From contig NZ_SOBR01000002.1 in assembly GCF_004364315.1 (NCBI RefSeq), positions 645,540 to 709,539 on the forward strand: DNA of 64,000 nt, given 5' to 3'. This DNA comes from Chromohalobacter marismortui. Lineage in GTDB: Bacteria; Pseudomonadota; Gammaproteobacteria; Pseudomonadales; Halomonadaceae. Position numbers and translations under genes: made by a program. The notes below the pieces were generated by a model. The model saw only the letters and a program-made list of their open reading frames with translations, searched no databases and had not been told where the DNA came from. Positions 10,038 through 21,779 of this stretch are shown here, in pieces. Within the stretch, counting starts at the first letter, position 1. Each line of letters begins with the position of its first letter.

Positions 10038-10232
10038 ATTACCCGTTCACCGGACGGCCTACAGAGGTCATGTAGGATACACTAATTTTCCCCGACGACG
10101 CTTGAGGACACGACGACGAAACGATGCCTCCGCGCCCGATGGGCGATGTCGCCATGCAGCGAAGATGATAGCATTCGCGGTTGCCAGAAAGTCTCACCCG
10201 CATCTCATCGCCGCCCGCCAAAGGAACGTGAC

Positions 10233-11936
10233 ATGCCACTCTTCGGTAGCCGACCGGCCTTCTTCTTCCGTTCCCGACACCGTCGACATGTCGACCCCTG
10301 GACTCTGATGACACTCGGCGTTGCGCTGAGCGTGGCCCTGCCGGTCATCACGGTCCTGGTGCACGTGCTGATCCCCTCGCGGGCGATCTGGGCGCATCTC
10401 GCGGATACCGTGCTCACCGGATACCTCACCAACACTCTCTGGCTGGCGCTGGGCGTCGGCATCGGCACGACCGCCATCGGGACCGGCACCGCCTGGCTGA
10501 TCGCCATGTGTCGCTTTCCAGGCCGCCGCGTCTTCGAGTGGGCACTGCTGTTGCCCCTGGCCGTGCCCACTTACGTCATCGCCTACGCCTATACCGACTT
10601 CCTGCAGTACGCCGGCCCCCTGCAAAGCGAGCTGCGCGCGCTCTTCGGCTGGGGCCACGGGGACTACGTCTTTCCCAACATCCGCTCGCTGGGCGGCGCC
10701 ACGCTGCTGATCACCCTGGTGCTCTATCCCTACGTCTACCTGCTCACCCGTGCGGCATTCCTCGAACAGTCGGCCTGCGTGCTGGATGTGGGGCGCACGC
10801 TGGGGCGTGGCCCTTGGCGGCTGTTCACGACGGTGGCCGTGCCACTGGCGCGGCCGGCGATCATCGGCGGCGTCTCCCTGGTCTTGATGGAAACGCTCAA
10901 CGAGTTCGGCGCGGTACAATACTTCGGCGTGGACACCTTCACCACGGGGATCTATCGCACCTGGTTCGGCATGGGTGAACCCGTCGCCGCCGCACAGCTG
11001 GCTGCCTGCCTGCTGGCCTTCGTGATCATCGTGGTCGCCCTGGAACGCCTCTCGCGCGGCCGCCGCCGATACTTCCACACTACCGGCCGCTATCGCCAAT
11101 TGCCGGAGTTCACCCTCCGCGGCTGGCATGCCTGGGGCGCCTGCCTCGCCTGTGCCTTGCCCATCGGCATCGGCTTCGTGCTGCCCGGCGCCATTCTCGC
11201 CGACCTCGCCCTGGAGACGGGCGATGACGTTCTCGGCGCCCGGTTCCTGGACTACGCCGGCAACAGCCTCATGCTCGCGGCACTCGCGGCGCTGGCCGCC
11301 GTGGGCCTCGCGCTCGTGCTCAGCTATGGCGTGCGCCTGCATCCCGGCCGCACCACCCGGACGGCCACGCGCATCGCAGCCATGGGCTATGCCCTGCCCG
11401 GCTCGGTCGTCGCGGTGGGGATTCTGATTCCTCTCACCTGGGTCGACCGCCACCTCTATGCCTGGTTGAACGGTCAGCTCGGCATTGAGACCGGTCTGAT
11501 ACTGAGCGGAACGGCCTTCGTCTTGATATATGCCTATGTCGTGCGCTTTCTGGCGGTATCGTTCAATACCGTGGAAGCGAGCCTGGCCAAGGTCACCCCC
11601 GGCATGGATGCGGCGTCCCGCACGCTGGGCCAGACCGCCGGCGGCACCCTCCGGCGCGTTCATACCCCGCTCATGAGAGGCAGCCTGTGGGCGGCCTTGC
11701 TGCTGGTCTTCGTCGATGTCATGAAGGAATTGCCCGCAACGGTGATCCTGCGCCCCTTCGATTTCGACACCCTGGCGGTGCGCGCGCACAATCTGGCCGC
11801 CGACGAGCGCCTGGCGGAGGCCGCCTCGTCATCGTTGGCCATCGTCCTGGTCGGCGTCATTCCCGTCATCCTGCTCAGTCGCGCGATTCGCCACGCGCGC
11901 CCCGGGGCCTCAGGCGGGAAACGCGAAGCACTGTGA
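10233..11936 (+). CDS. fbpB: Iron(III) ABC transporter permease (FbpB type)
   Basis: 567-residue fused two-domain permease with about 12 membrane segments and two EAA-type loops (TLGRGPWRLFTTVAVPLARPA, and TLGQTAGGTLRRVHTPLMRGSL). This double-length form is characteristic of ferric-iron transporters of the Fbp/Sfu/Afu group. AAAGGA precedes the ATG at 10233. Its 3' end overlaps the convergent ATPase gene by 27 bases. The partner genes lie next door on both strands. Confidence 0.9.
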   Translation: MPLFGSRPAFFFRSRHRRHVDPWTLMTLGVALSVALPVITVLVHVLIPSRAIWAHLADTVLTGYLTNTLWLALGVGIGTTAIGTGTAWLIAMCRFPGRRVFEWALLLPLAVPTYVIAYAYTDFLQYAGPLQSELRALFGWGHGDYVFPNIRSLGGATLLITLVLYPYVYLLTRAAFLEQSACVLDVGRTLGRGPWRLFTTVAVPLARPAIIGGVSLVLMETLNEFGAVQYFGVDTFTTGIYRTWFGMGEPVAAAQLAACLLAFVIIVVALERLSRGRRRYFHTTGRYRQLPEFTLRGWHAWGACLACALPIGIGFVLPGAILADLALETGDDVLGARFLDYAGNSLMLAALAALAAVGLALVLSYGVRLHPGRTTRTATRIAAMGYALPGSVVAVGILIPLTWVDRHLYAWLNGQLGIETGLILSGTAFVLIYAYVVRFLAVSFNTVEASLAKVTPGMDAASRTLGQTAGGTLRRVHTPLMRGSLWAALLLVFVDVMKELPATVILRPFDFDTLAVRAHNLAADERLAEAASSSLAIVLVGVIPVILLSRAIRHARPGASGGKREAL

Positions 11937-13031
11937 AGCATCCAGTTCCAAGGCCAGCGACGTGCCGACATCCGGCAGGAAAACGTCGGGCACCTGAGCG
12001 TGCAGATGCACCTCGCCACCCCCGCCATCGGCTGCGGCCAAGTGCAGCAGGCTGCTGCGTCCCAGAAGCTTGACCATGACCACGCGAGCCTGCCGGGGCG
12101 CAGACGTCTCCACAGTGTCGCCGGCATGAGCGAGCGGCGTCACACGGATCGCCTCCGGGCGAATCATCACGCGCGCCCGCGCCCCCTCGGCAAGCGTCGG
12201 CGCCGCCACCGCACCCGCCGGTGTCGCCACGGCACCGTTGCGGACGTCGCCTGACCACTCGTTGACGGCACCGAAAAACGTCACCACGAAAGGGTCCTGC
12301 GGCTGGCAGTACAACTGATAGGGCGTCCCCCACTGCACCACGCGCCCCTCGCGCATCAGGGCGATGCGATCCGCCATGAACATTGCCTCCTCGGGGTCGT
12401 GCGTCACCAGCAGCGTCCCGGCTTCTCCCTGCTTGAGCGCATGCAGGGTATCGTCGCGAATCTGTTCGCGCAGGCGCGCATCGAGACTGGAGAACGGCTC
12501 GTCCAGCAGCATCAGCTGCGGCGACGGCGCCAGGGCGCGGGCCAGGGCCACGCGCTGCTGCTGTCCGCCCGACAACTGGTGCGGATAGCTTTCGGCGCGG
12601 GCCGCCATGCCCAGCTGATCGAGCCAGTGGCGGGCGCGGGCGCGCCGCTGCGACGCCGGCAGGCCATCCAGGCCGAAGGCGACGTTGTCCAGCACACTGA
12701 GGTGAGGAAACAGCGCCGCTTCCTGAAACGCCAGGCCGACGCTGCGCTTCTCGGGAGGCACATGACGGCCACCGGCCATGCTGAGCGCCTCGCCTCCCAG
12801 GTAGAGTTCGCCATGCTGCAAACGTTCGAGACCGGCCACGAGGCGCAGCACCGTTGTCTTGCCGCAGCCCGACGGCCCCAGCAGGCACACCACTTCGCCC
12901 GGCATCACCTCGAGACTGACCTCTTCCACGGCGACATGCTCGGCATAACGATGGTGCAACCGGCGCACGTCCAGACGAGGAGAAACCGACGCGGCAGTGC
13001 ATGTGCGGGAGGCATTGAACGGTTGATTCAT
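11910..13031 (-). CDS. fbpC: Iron(III) ABC transporter ATP-binding protein (FbpC type)
   Basis: About 373 residues from the ATG at 13031; a longer in-frame start at 13103 is less likely. Walker A GPSGCGKTT, signature LSGGQQQRVALARAL, Walker B LMLLDEPFSSLD, H-loop VTHDPEEAMF, then a C-terminal regulatory (TOBE-like) domain with the FFGAVNEWSG and RPEAIRV elements seen in FbpC. It powers uptake through the FbpB-type permease. Divergent from the binding protein and tail-to-tail with the permease, so it cannot be co-transcribed with either. Confidence 0.9.
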   Translation of the reverse strand: MNQPFNASRTCTAASVSPRLDVRRLHHRYAEHVAVEEVSLEVMPGEVVCLLGPSGCGKTTVLRLVAGLERLQHGELYLGGEALSMAGGRHVPPEKRSVGLAFQEAALFPHLSVLDNVAFGLDGLPASQRRARARHWLDQLGMAARAESYPHQLSGGQQQRVALARALAPSPQLMLLDEPFSSLDARLREQIRDDTLHALKQGEAGTLLVTHDPEEAMFMADRIALMREGRVVQWGTPYQLYCQPQDPFVVTFFGAVNEWSGDVRNGAVATPAGAVAAPTLAEGARARVMIRPEAIRVTPLAHAGDTVETSAPRQARVVMVKLLGRSSLLHLAAADGGGGEVHLHAQVPDVFLPDVGTSLALELDASQCFAFPA

Positions 13032-13180
13032 GGTCAAGGGCCCAGGCACGGCAAGCGATGGGACGACCGGCAACCACATGGGGCTGACGCAATCGGCCAC
13101 CACCTGTCGTTAAACGATGATTAAACACTGTGAATTGACGCCGCCATCCGATTGGGCTTCAATACACACGCCAATACGAC

Positions 13181-13200
13181 TTATTATCATTAATAATCAT
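13181..13200. promoter_or_regulatory. Fur-box-like operator
   Basis: The reverse strand of 13181-13200 contains AATGATAATAA, 10 of 11 matching part of the classical 19-bp Fur consensus, in an AT-rich stretch between the divergent fbpC and fbpA genes, 19 bases before the fbpA start. Iron repression by Fur is inferred from this match and the gene content. Confidence 0.6.
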
Positions 13201-13218
13201 ACCACAAGGGGATACCGC

Positions 13219-14244
13219 ATGCCGCAACGCCCACTCGCCTTACCGGCTACCGCACTGCTCGTCGGCGCCATCTTCACCGGGGATGCTCTGGCCGAAGAGG
13301 TCAACATCTACTCCGCGCGCCATTACGATTCCGACCAGGCCCTCTACGATGCCTTTACCGAGAAAACCGGCATCGACGTCAACATACTCGAAGGGGATTC
13401 GGACCAGCTCATCGAGCGGATCCGTCGCGAAGGCGCCGCCAGCCCCGCGGACATCATGCTGACCGTCGACGCCGGCCGCCTGTGGCGCGCCGAACAGGCA
13501 GGCGTTTTCCAGGGCATCGAGTCCGATGTGCTGAACGAGCGACTGCCCGACGCCATGCGTCATCCGGAAGGCAAGTGGTTCGGCTTCAGCCAGCGCGTGC
13601 GAGCGATCTTCTACGATCCCGACGATGTCGATCCGGCGAATCTGAAAAGTTACGAGGATCTCGCCGACCCGCGTTTCGAGGGCGATATCTGCATTCGCTC
13701 ATCGAACAACATCTACAACCAGTCCCTGCTCGCCTCGATGATCGCCCACCACGGCATGGACGACGCCGAGGCCTGGGCCCAGGGCGTGGTCGACAACATG
13801 GCGCGCGACCCCGTGGGCGGCGATACCGATCAGATTCGCGGCGTGGCCAGCGGTGAGTGTGATATCGCCGTCGCCAACCACTACTATTATGTGCGCTTGC
13901 TCGAGTCCGATGACGCCAGTGACCGCGAGGCCGCCGAGAGCGTCGAGATCCTGCTGCCCAACCAGGACGGACGCGGCGCCCACGTCAACGTCGGCGGCGC
14001 CGGCGTGGTGGCGGACGCGCCCAATCGGGACAACGCCATCCGTTTCCTGGAGTTCCTCGCTTCCGACGAGGCCCAGCGCCTGTTCGCCGCCGGCAATCAC
14101 GAGTTCCCTGTCGTCGACGGCGTCGAGGTCGACGGCCCCCTCGCGACATGGGGCGACTTCAAGCGAGACGCCCTCAACATCAACGCCCTGGGCGAACACA
14201 ACCCCGAGGCCATCCGCATCTTCGATCGCGTCGGCTGGCGTTGA
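13219..14244 (+). CDS. fbpA: Periplasmic iron(III)-binding protein (FbpA type)
   Basis: 341 residues with a cleavable signal peptide (residues 1-25, ending GDALA). The mature start EEVNIYSARHYDSDQALYDAF and the paired-tyrosine region NHYYYVRLLES near residue 220 are hallmarks of FbpA/FutA ferric-binding proteins. The ATG at 13219 has AAGGGGA upstream; an in-frame ATG at 13117 would put a non-secretory stretch ahead of the signal. Probably Fur-regulated through the site just upstream. Confidence 0.9.
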   Translation: MPQRPLALPATALLVGAIFTGDALAEEVNIYSARHYDSDQALYDAFTEKTGIDVNILEGDSDQLIERIRREGAASPADIMLTVDAGRLWRAEQAGVFQGIESDVLNERLPDAMRHPEGKWFGFSQRVRAIFYDPDDVDPANLKSYEDLADPRFEGDICIRSSNNIYNQSLLASMIAHHGMDDAEAWAQGVVDNMARDPVGGDTDQIRGVASGECDIAVANHYYYVRLLESDDASDREAAESVEILLPNQDGRGAHVNVGGAGVVADAPNRDNAIRFLEFLASDEAQRLFAAGNHEFPVVDGVEVDGPLATWGDFKRDALNINALGEHNPEAIRIFDRVGWR

Positions 14245-14269
14245 GCCCCGCGTCGCGACCTGCCAACAC

Positions 14270-14295
14270 CGGGCCCCGGCATCGCCGCGGGCCCG
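14270..14295. terminator. Hairpin between fbpA and polA
   Basis: CGGGCCC (14270-14276) pairs with GGGCCCG (14289-14295) in the short gap between convergent genes. No T-tract, so termination is inferred from position. Confidence 0.45.
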
Positions 14296-14298
14296 TTC

Positions 14299-17082
<2,784 letters not shown>

Positions 17083-17261
17083 GACATCAGCATCCATTGG
17101 AAATTCGCGATGCCACCATGATACGCAAGGCGTTGCGCAGCGTCAGGCGAAACCCGCTTTGCATGTGCCGAGCCTGCATGATGTGGGATAATGACCGTTC
17201 ATTACCTCAAGGCACGCGGCGCAATGCCACCCTAGTGGCCCCGCCCGCCGAGGAGACCGCC

Positions 17262-17540
17262 ATGCAACGCTTACCGATCATTCTCCGTTTGGGGTTCGGC
17301 CTCATTATCAGCATCAGTGCATCGCTTGCTATCGCGCAACCGTCCCCCGACATCACCGTACACCAGGCAGAAGCGCGCACCATCAAGGAATACCGCATCA
17401 ACGGCGAGCTCTATGCCATCGAGGTCATACCCCGACAAGGCACCCGTTATTTTCTGGTCGACGATGATGGCGATGGCAACTTCGAGCGCAACGAGACGTC
17501 GCACGTCGAGGTGCCCGACTGGGTCAGCGGCGGCGAATGA
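17262..17540 (+). CDS. DUF2782 family secreted protein
   Basis: 92 residues: a signal peptide (about 1-26, ending ASLAIAQ), then a compact domain with EYRINGELYAIEVIP and DDDGDGNFER, typical of DUF2782. GAGGAGA stands before the ATG. The DGDG stretch looks like a calcium- or turn-rich loop. Function unknown; the family habitually sits between polA and thrB, as here. Confidence 0.85.
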   Translation: MQRLPIILRLGFGLIISISASLAIAQPSPDITVHQAEARTIKEYRINGELYAIEVIPRQGTRYFLVDDDGDGNFERNETSHVEVPDWVSGGE

Positions 17541-17590
17541 GGTCGCCGGCCGCACGACGCCACCACGTCAACGGCGGTAGGACTGCCTGC

Positions 17591-17618
17591 GCCAAGCCGC
17601 TACAATAGCGCGCTTGGC
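17591..17618 (+). promoter_or_regulatory. Hairpin-forming -10 region upstream of thrB
   Basis: GCCAAGC (17591-17597) pairs with GCTTGGC (17612-17618), with an inner CGCT/AGCG pairing and the loop ACAAT. The -10-like TACAAT (17601-17606) sits at the tip. This may be a promoter with an overlapping operator, or a terminator of the preceding gene; no good -35 is visible. Confidence 0.35.
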
Positions 17619-17636
17619 AACCCGGGCGAGAGACAC

Positions 17637-18602
17637 ATGGCCGTATTCACTCCTTTGACCGAGACACAGGTCGCGAGCTTTCTCGAGCGCTTCGACGTGG
17701 GCACGTTACGCGCGCTGGAAGGCGTTCCCAGCGGCACGGAGAACTCCACCTTCTTCGTCACCACCGACCGCGACCGCTTCGTGCTCACGCTCTTCGAACA
17801 AGGGGAAAGCGACGAGCTGCCCTTCTTCGTGGCGCTGCTCGACTATCTCGCCGAGCACCGCCTGCCCGTACCGGGACCCGTTCACGACCGCGACGGCGTC
17901 GCCCTGCAGCGACTCGCCGAACGCCCGGCCCTGCTGTTCCCGCGCCTGCCCGGGCGTCATCCCGAAGCGCCCACGCTCGCCCAGTGCCATGCCCTCGGCG
18001 ACGCGCTAGGGCGCATGCACAAGGTGTCCCAGCGTTTCGAGGGCCAGCGCCCCAACCCCCGTGACCTGCACTGGTTGGCCAGCGCGCAGCACAAGGTCAT
18101 GAGCTATCTCGCCGCGGACGACCAGCGCCTGATGGGCGACGAGATCGACGCCTACCAGGTCGCGTTCGGCGATGCCTCGCCGCTCCCCCAGGGCGCGATC
18201 CATGGCGACCTGTTTCGCGACAACACCCTGTTCGACGGCGACCGGCTGGGCGGCATCATCGATTTCTACAACGGCTGCACGGGCGATCTGCTCTTCGACC
18301 TCGCCATCGTCGTCAACGACTGGGCCAGCGATGCGGGCGGTCACCTCGACCGGGAACGCTACACGGCCCTGCTCGCGGCCTACCAGGCGCGCCGCCCGCT
18401 GACCGACACCGAGCGCGAGCTGTGGCCGATGATGCTGCGCATGACGGCACTGCGATACTGGCTGTCGCGACTGCTGGTGGTCTATGTCGATCCGCCCGCG
18501 CACGACCTGACGCCCAAGGATCCCGGCGAGTATCGTCGGCTCCTGCTGACCCGGCTCGCGCATGGCGCACCGCCCCTGCCGGCGCCGGTATCGCCGTCAT
18601 GA
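17637..18602 (+). CDS. thrB: Homoserine kinase, ThrB2 (choline-kinase-like) type
   Basis: 321 residues. Phosphorylates homoserine in threonine synthesis. It belongs to the APH/choline kinase fold used by Pseudomonas, not the GHMP fold of E. coli ThrB. The catalytic loop IHGDLFRDNTLFDG is near residue 188 and the metal-binding IIDFYNG near 204. The N-terminus (MAVFTPLTETQVASFLERFDVGTL) is typical. Position after polA and DUF2782 confirms the call. Confidence 0.93.
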   Translation: MAVFTPLTETQVASFLERFDVGTLRALEGVPSGTENSTFFVTTDRDRFVLTLFEQGESDELPFFVALLDYLAEHRLPVPGPVHDRDGVALQRLAERPALLFPRLPGRHPEAPTLAQCHALGDALGRMHKVSQRFEGQRPNPRDLHWLASAQHKVMSYLAADDQRLMGDEIDAYQVAFGDASPLPQGAIHGDLFRDNTLFDGDRLGGIIDFYNGCTGDLLFDLAIVVNDWASDAGGHLDRERYTALLAAYQARRPLTDTERELWPMMLRMTALRYWLSRLLVVYVDPPAHDLTPKDPGEYRRLLLTRLAHGAPPLPAPVSPS

Positions 18603-18695
18603 CGCCAGCGTAAGCATTCTTTAAGAAACCCGGCATAAGGTAGAGGCGTCATCGAAGGCGGGGCACGCCGCCGCGTCCACCGAGGGAGTCTCCTT

Positions 18696-19031
18696 ATGTC
18701 GACCTTCATCCGCCGCCTCACCGCTGTCTCGCCCGCCCGCAACGGCATGTCGAGCCTTCTGCATGGCATATGCCAGGCGGGTGCCTCGCTGGCCCTGGCG
18801 TTCGCCAGCCTGGCCTTGATGTTGCAGGGCCCCGTGATCGCCCTGCTCGTCATCTTTGCCCTGGGCACGGGCTTGCTGGGGCGTGCCTGCCGTCCCGGCG
18901 ACGACGAGACGTTCCCGGCTACCGAGTCCTGCCGCGCAAGACCCTGGGTCGACGCCTTGAACGGCGAGACGCTGGCGACCCTCGGCATGGCCAGCGCCAG
19001 CACTCTGATGGTGCTGTGTCTCCTTCACTGA
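18696..19031 (+). CDS. Small membrane protein of unknown function
   Basis: 111 residues with a strongly hydrophobic stretch (about 25-62, probably two close helices) and a short hydrophobic C-terminus (about 95-111). A GAGGGAG site lies upstream of the ATG. I recognise no family. Reality is supported by codon use and by an otherwise empty gap between thrB and speA. Confidence 0.55.
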   Translation: MSTFIRRLTAVSPARNGMSSLLHGICQAGASLALAFASLALMLQGPVIALLVIFALGTGLLGRACRPGDDETFPATESCRARPWVDALNGETLATLGMASASTLMVLCLLH

Positions 19032-19124
19032 GCACGTCGGCGCCTCTTTGCAGCCCCGCACGCGGGCGGCATAATGCCAGCCCGTTCGTTCACCGGGCCG
19101 CGTCGGCCCGCCCAGGAGTGCGCC

Positions 19125-21026
19125 ATGACCTCGCCCGCCATTCAGGCCCGCCGCACCTACAACATCGATCAGTGGGGCAGCGGCTACTTCGATGTCGACG
19201 ATGCCGGCCATGCCGTCGTGTGCCCTCGCGGCGACGAGCGCGGCGGCCCCGCCCTGCCGCTCAATGCCCTGGTCGAGGAATTGCGTCGTGCCGGCCTGCG
19301 CCTGCCGGTGCTGGTGCGTTTCACCGACATCCTGCATGACCGGGTCGAACGGCTGTGCGGCGCCTTCGACAGTGCCATGCACGACGAGGCTTATCATGGC
19401 GGCTACACCGCCGTGTATCCCATCAAGGTCAACCAGCAGCGTCGCGTGGTCGAGGAAATCCTCGCCACCCAGGCACGCGGCCATGGCCGCGTCGGGCTCG
19501 AGGCCGGCAGCAAGCCGGAACTGCTCGCGGTACTCGCGCTCTCCGGCGACGGCCCCTCGCTGATCGTCTGCAACGGCTACAAGGATCGCGAATACGTGCG
19601 TCTGGCGCTGATGGGCGAGAAGCTCGGCCACCGCGTCTATCTGGTGGTCGAAAAGCACTCCGAGCTCACCCTGATCCTCGAGGAGGCCCGGCGGCTCGAC
19701 GTGACGCCGCGCATCGGCCTGCGTGCACGGCTGGCCTCGGTGGGCAAGGGCAAGTGGCAGAACTCGGGCGGTGAGAAGTCCAAGTTCGGGCTCACCGCCA
19801 GCCAGATCCTCGACGTGGTCGAACGCCTGCGCAACGCCGATGCCCTAGCCAGTCTGCAGCTGGTGCATTTCCATCTCGGTTCGCAGATCGCTAACATCCG
19901 CGATATCCAGCGCGGCCTGCGCGAATGCGCCCGGTTCTACCAGAGCCTGCGCGCCCTGGGCGCCCCGGTGGACACCGTCGATGTCGGTGGCGGCCTGGGC
20001 GTCGATTACGAAGGCACCCGCTCGCGCAGCTTCTGCTCGATCAACTACTCGATGCACGAATACGCCAGCAACGTGGTCTGGGCCTTCCGTCAGGCCTGCG
20101 ACGCCGAAGGCTTGCCGCATCCGCACCTGATCTCCGAATCGGGACGTGCATTGACCGCGCACCACGCCGTGCTGATCACCAACGTCATCGGCGAGGAGCG
20201 TCTCAGCGACACGCCCCCCGAACGCCGCCTGGAAGGCGACGCCGAGCTCGACGAGTTATGGCGCGTCTATGCCAAGCTGGATACCGCGCAGGAGCCGCGC
20301 GGCCTCGCCGAGGCCTACCACGACGTGGTACAGGCCATCGGCGAACTGCAGGACCGCTTCGTGCTGGGCCTGGCCACCCTCGACGCCCGCGCCGAAGGCG
20401 AGACGGTCTACTTCGCCGCCTGCCGGCGCCTGAGCGCACAGCTGGATCCGCGCAACCGCGCCCATCGCGAGATCGCCGACGAACTGGCCGAGAAGCTCGC
20501 CGACAAGCTCTTCGTCAACTTCTCGCTGTTCCAGTCAGTGCCCGATGTGTGGGGCATCGACCAGGTGTTCCCGGTGCTGCCGCTCACCGGTCTCGACCGT
20601 CCGCCCACGCGGCGTGGCGTGATCCAGGACATCACCTGCGACAGCGACGGGCGCATCGACTGCTACGTCGACGGCCAGGGCCTGGAAGCGACGTTGCCGC
20701 TTCCGGAGTGGCAGGACGGCGAGGACAAGCTGCTGGGACTGTTCCTGGTTGGCGCCTACCAGGAAATCCTCGGCGACCTGCACAACCTGTTCGGCGATAC
20801 CGACGCCGTGGACGCCACGCTGGACACCGACGGCCACTGGCGGCTCAGCAATCACCAACAGGGCGATACCGTCGCCGACGTACTGCGTTACGTGAACTTC
20901 GACGCCGACGAACTCAGCCAGCGCCTGTCACGCCAGCTCCGGGACAGCGCCCTGAGCGACGCCCAGCGCGACGACTTCATGCGCGATCTCGCCGCCGGCC
21001 TGGAAGGCTACACCTATCTGGAATGA
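19125..21026 (+). CDS. speA: Biosynthetic arginine decarboxylase SpeA
   Basis: 633 residues; PLP-dependent fold-III decarboxylase making agmatine from arginine for polyamine synthesis (E. coli SpeA has 658). PLP lysine in AVYPIKVNQQRRVV near residue 98, glycine-rich phosphate site DVGGGLGVDYEG near 290, and the C-terminal catalytic-cysteine region QDITCDSDGRID near 505. AGGAG precedes ATG 19125. Monocistronic. The window also encodes an independent arginine transaminase route (aruH/aruI). Confidence 0.95.
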   Translation: MTSPAIQARRTYNIDQWGSGYFDVDDAGHAVVCPRGDERGGPALPLNALVEELRRAGLRLPVLVRFTDILHDRVERLCGAFDSAMHDEAYHGGYTAVYPIKVNQQRRVVEEILATQARGHGRVGLEAGSKPELLAVLALSGDGPSLIVCNGYKDREYVRLALMGEKLGHRVYLVVEKHSELTLILEEARRLDVTPRIGLRARLASVGKGKWQNSGGEKSKFGLTASQILDVVERLRNADALASLQLVHFHLGSQIANIRDIQRGLRECARFYQSLRALGAPVDTVDVGGGLGVDYEGTRSRSFCSINYSMHEYASNVVWAFRQACDAEGLPHPHLISESGRALTAHHAVLITNVIGEERLSDTPPERRLEGDAELDELWRVYAKLDTAQEPRGLAEAYHDVVQAIGELQDRFVLGLATLDARAEGETVYFAACRRLSAQLDPRNRAHREIADELAEKLADKLFVNFSLFQSVPDVWGIDQVFPVLPLTGLDRPPTRRGVIQDITCDSDGRIDCYVDGQGLEATLPLPEWQDGEDKLLGLFLVGAYQEILGDLHNLFGDTDAVDATLDTDGHWRLSNHQQGDTVADVLRYVNFDADELSQRLSRQLRDSALSDAQRDDFMRDLAAGLEGYTYLE

Positions 21027-21034
21027 GCAGGTGT

Positions 21035-21712
21035 TCAACGCGTTCGGGTGGTGACCTCCAGCCCGAACGAGGCCTGCAGCGACAAGCGCGCGTTGCGCGG
21101 CAAGGGGCCCACGCCCGCCGGCGTCCCGGTGAGCACGACATCACCGGGCTGCAACGTGAAGTGGCGCGACATCTCGGCCAGCAACTCGGGAATCGCGAAC
21201 AGCATGTCACGCGTCTCGCCGGTCTGACGACGCGCGCCGTCGATATCCAGCGTGAAGCGCAAATCCGCCCAGTCGGGCACCTCGTGCAACGCCACGAACG
21301 GTGACAGCGGACAGGCCCCGTCGAAGGCCTTGGCGATTTCCCAGGGGTGCCCCTTTTCCTTCAATTGCGACTGCACGTCGCGCAGCGTCAGGTCCAGCGC
21401 CAGCCCGAGACCCGCGACCGCTTGCTGCGCGGCTTCGGCACTCGCCGCGCTCAGACGCTTGCCGATCAGCAGCGCCAGCTCCGTCTCGAAATGCACCTCG
21501 CCACGCGTGAATGGCGCGGCGATGTCATGGGCCATGGGCACCGCGCTGGTGGCAGGCTTGATGAATAGCAGCGGCGCGCTGGGCACCGGGTTGTCGAGTT
21601 CGCGGGCGTGCTCGGCGTAGTTGCGCCCCACGCAGACGATCTTGCCCAGCATATGGGGAAAGACACCGCCATCGGCCAGGCGAGTCACGAACGGTTGGGC
21701 CGGGATGGACAT
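21035..21712 (-). CDS. Fumarylacetoacetate hydrolase family protein
   Basis: 225 residues, the size of YcgM/FAHD1-type acylpyruvase or isomerase proteins. Visible: IVCVGRNYAEHARELDNPVP, a metal-site region HFETELALLIGK, and the C-terminal DVVLTGTPAGVGPL. These enzymes cleave or isomerise beta-diketo or acylpyruvate compounds with Mg2+/Mn2+. AGGAGTC is upstream of the ATG at 21712. It lies downstream of the regulator on the same strand, separated by a terminator-like hairpin, so a functional link with the arginine block is possible but unproven. Confidence 0.88.
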   Translation of the reverse strand: MSIPAQPFVTRLADGGVFPHMLGKIVCVGRNYAEHARELDNPVPSAPLLFIKPATSAVPMAHDIAAPFTRGEVHFETELALLIGKRLSAASAEAAQQAVAGLGLALDLTLRDVQSQLKEKGHPWEIAKAFDGACPLSPFVALHEVPDWADLRFTLDIDGARRQTGETRDMLFAIPELLAEMSRHFTLQPGDVVLTGTPAGVGPLPRNARLSLQASFGLEVTTRTR

Positions 21713-21730
21713 GCAGACTCCTTGGCAATC

Positions 21731-21747
21731 AAAAAGCGCCGTGGCGC
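21731..21747 (-). terminator. Intrinsic terminator after the GlxA-type regulator
   Basis: On the minus strand a GCGCC/GGCGC hairpin is followed by a run of five T. It ends regulator transcripts before the FAH-family gene. Confidence 0.55.
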
Positions 21748-21779
21748 GAAGACTCGAGTCTAACGCGACCGCCAACGCT

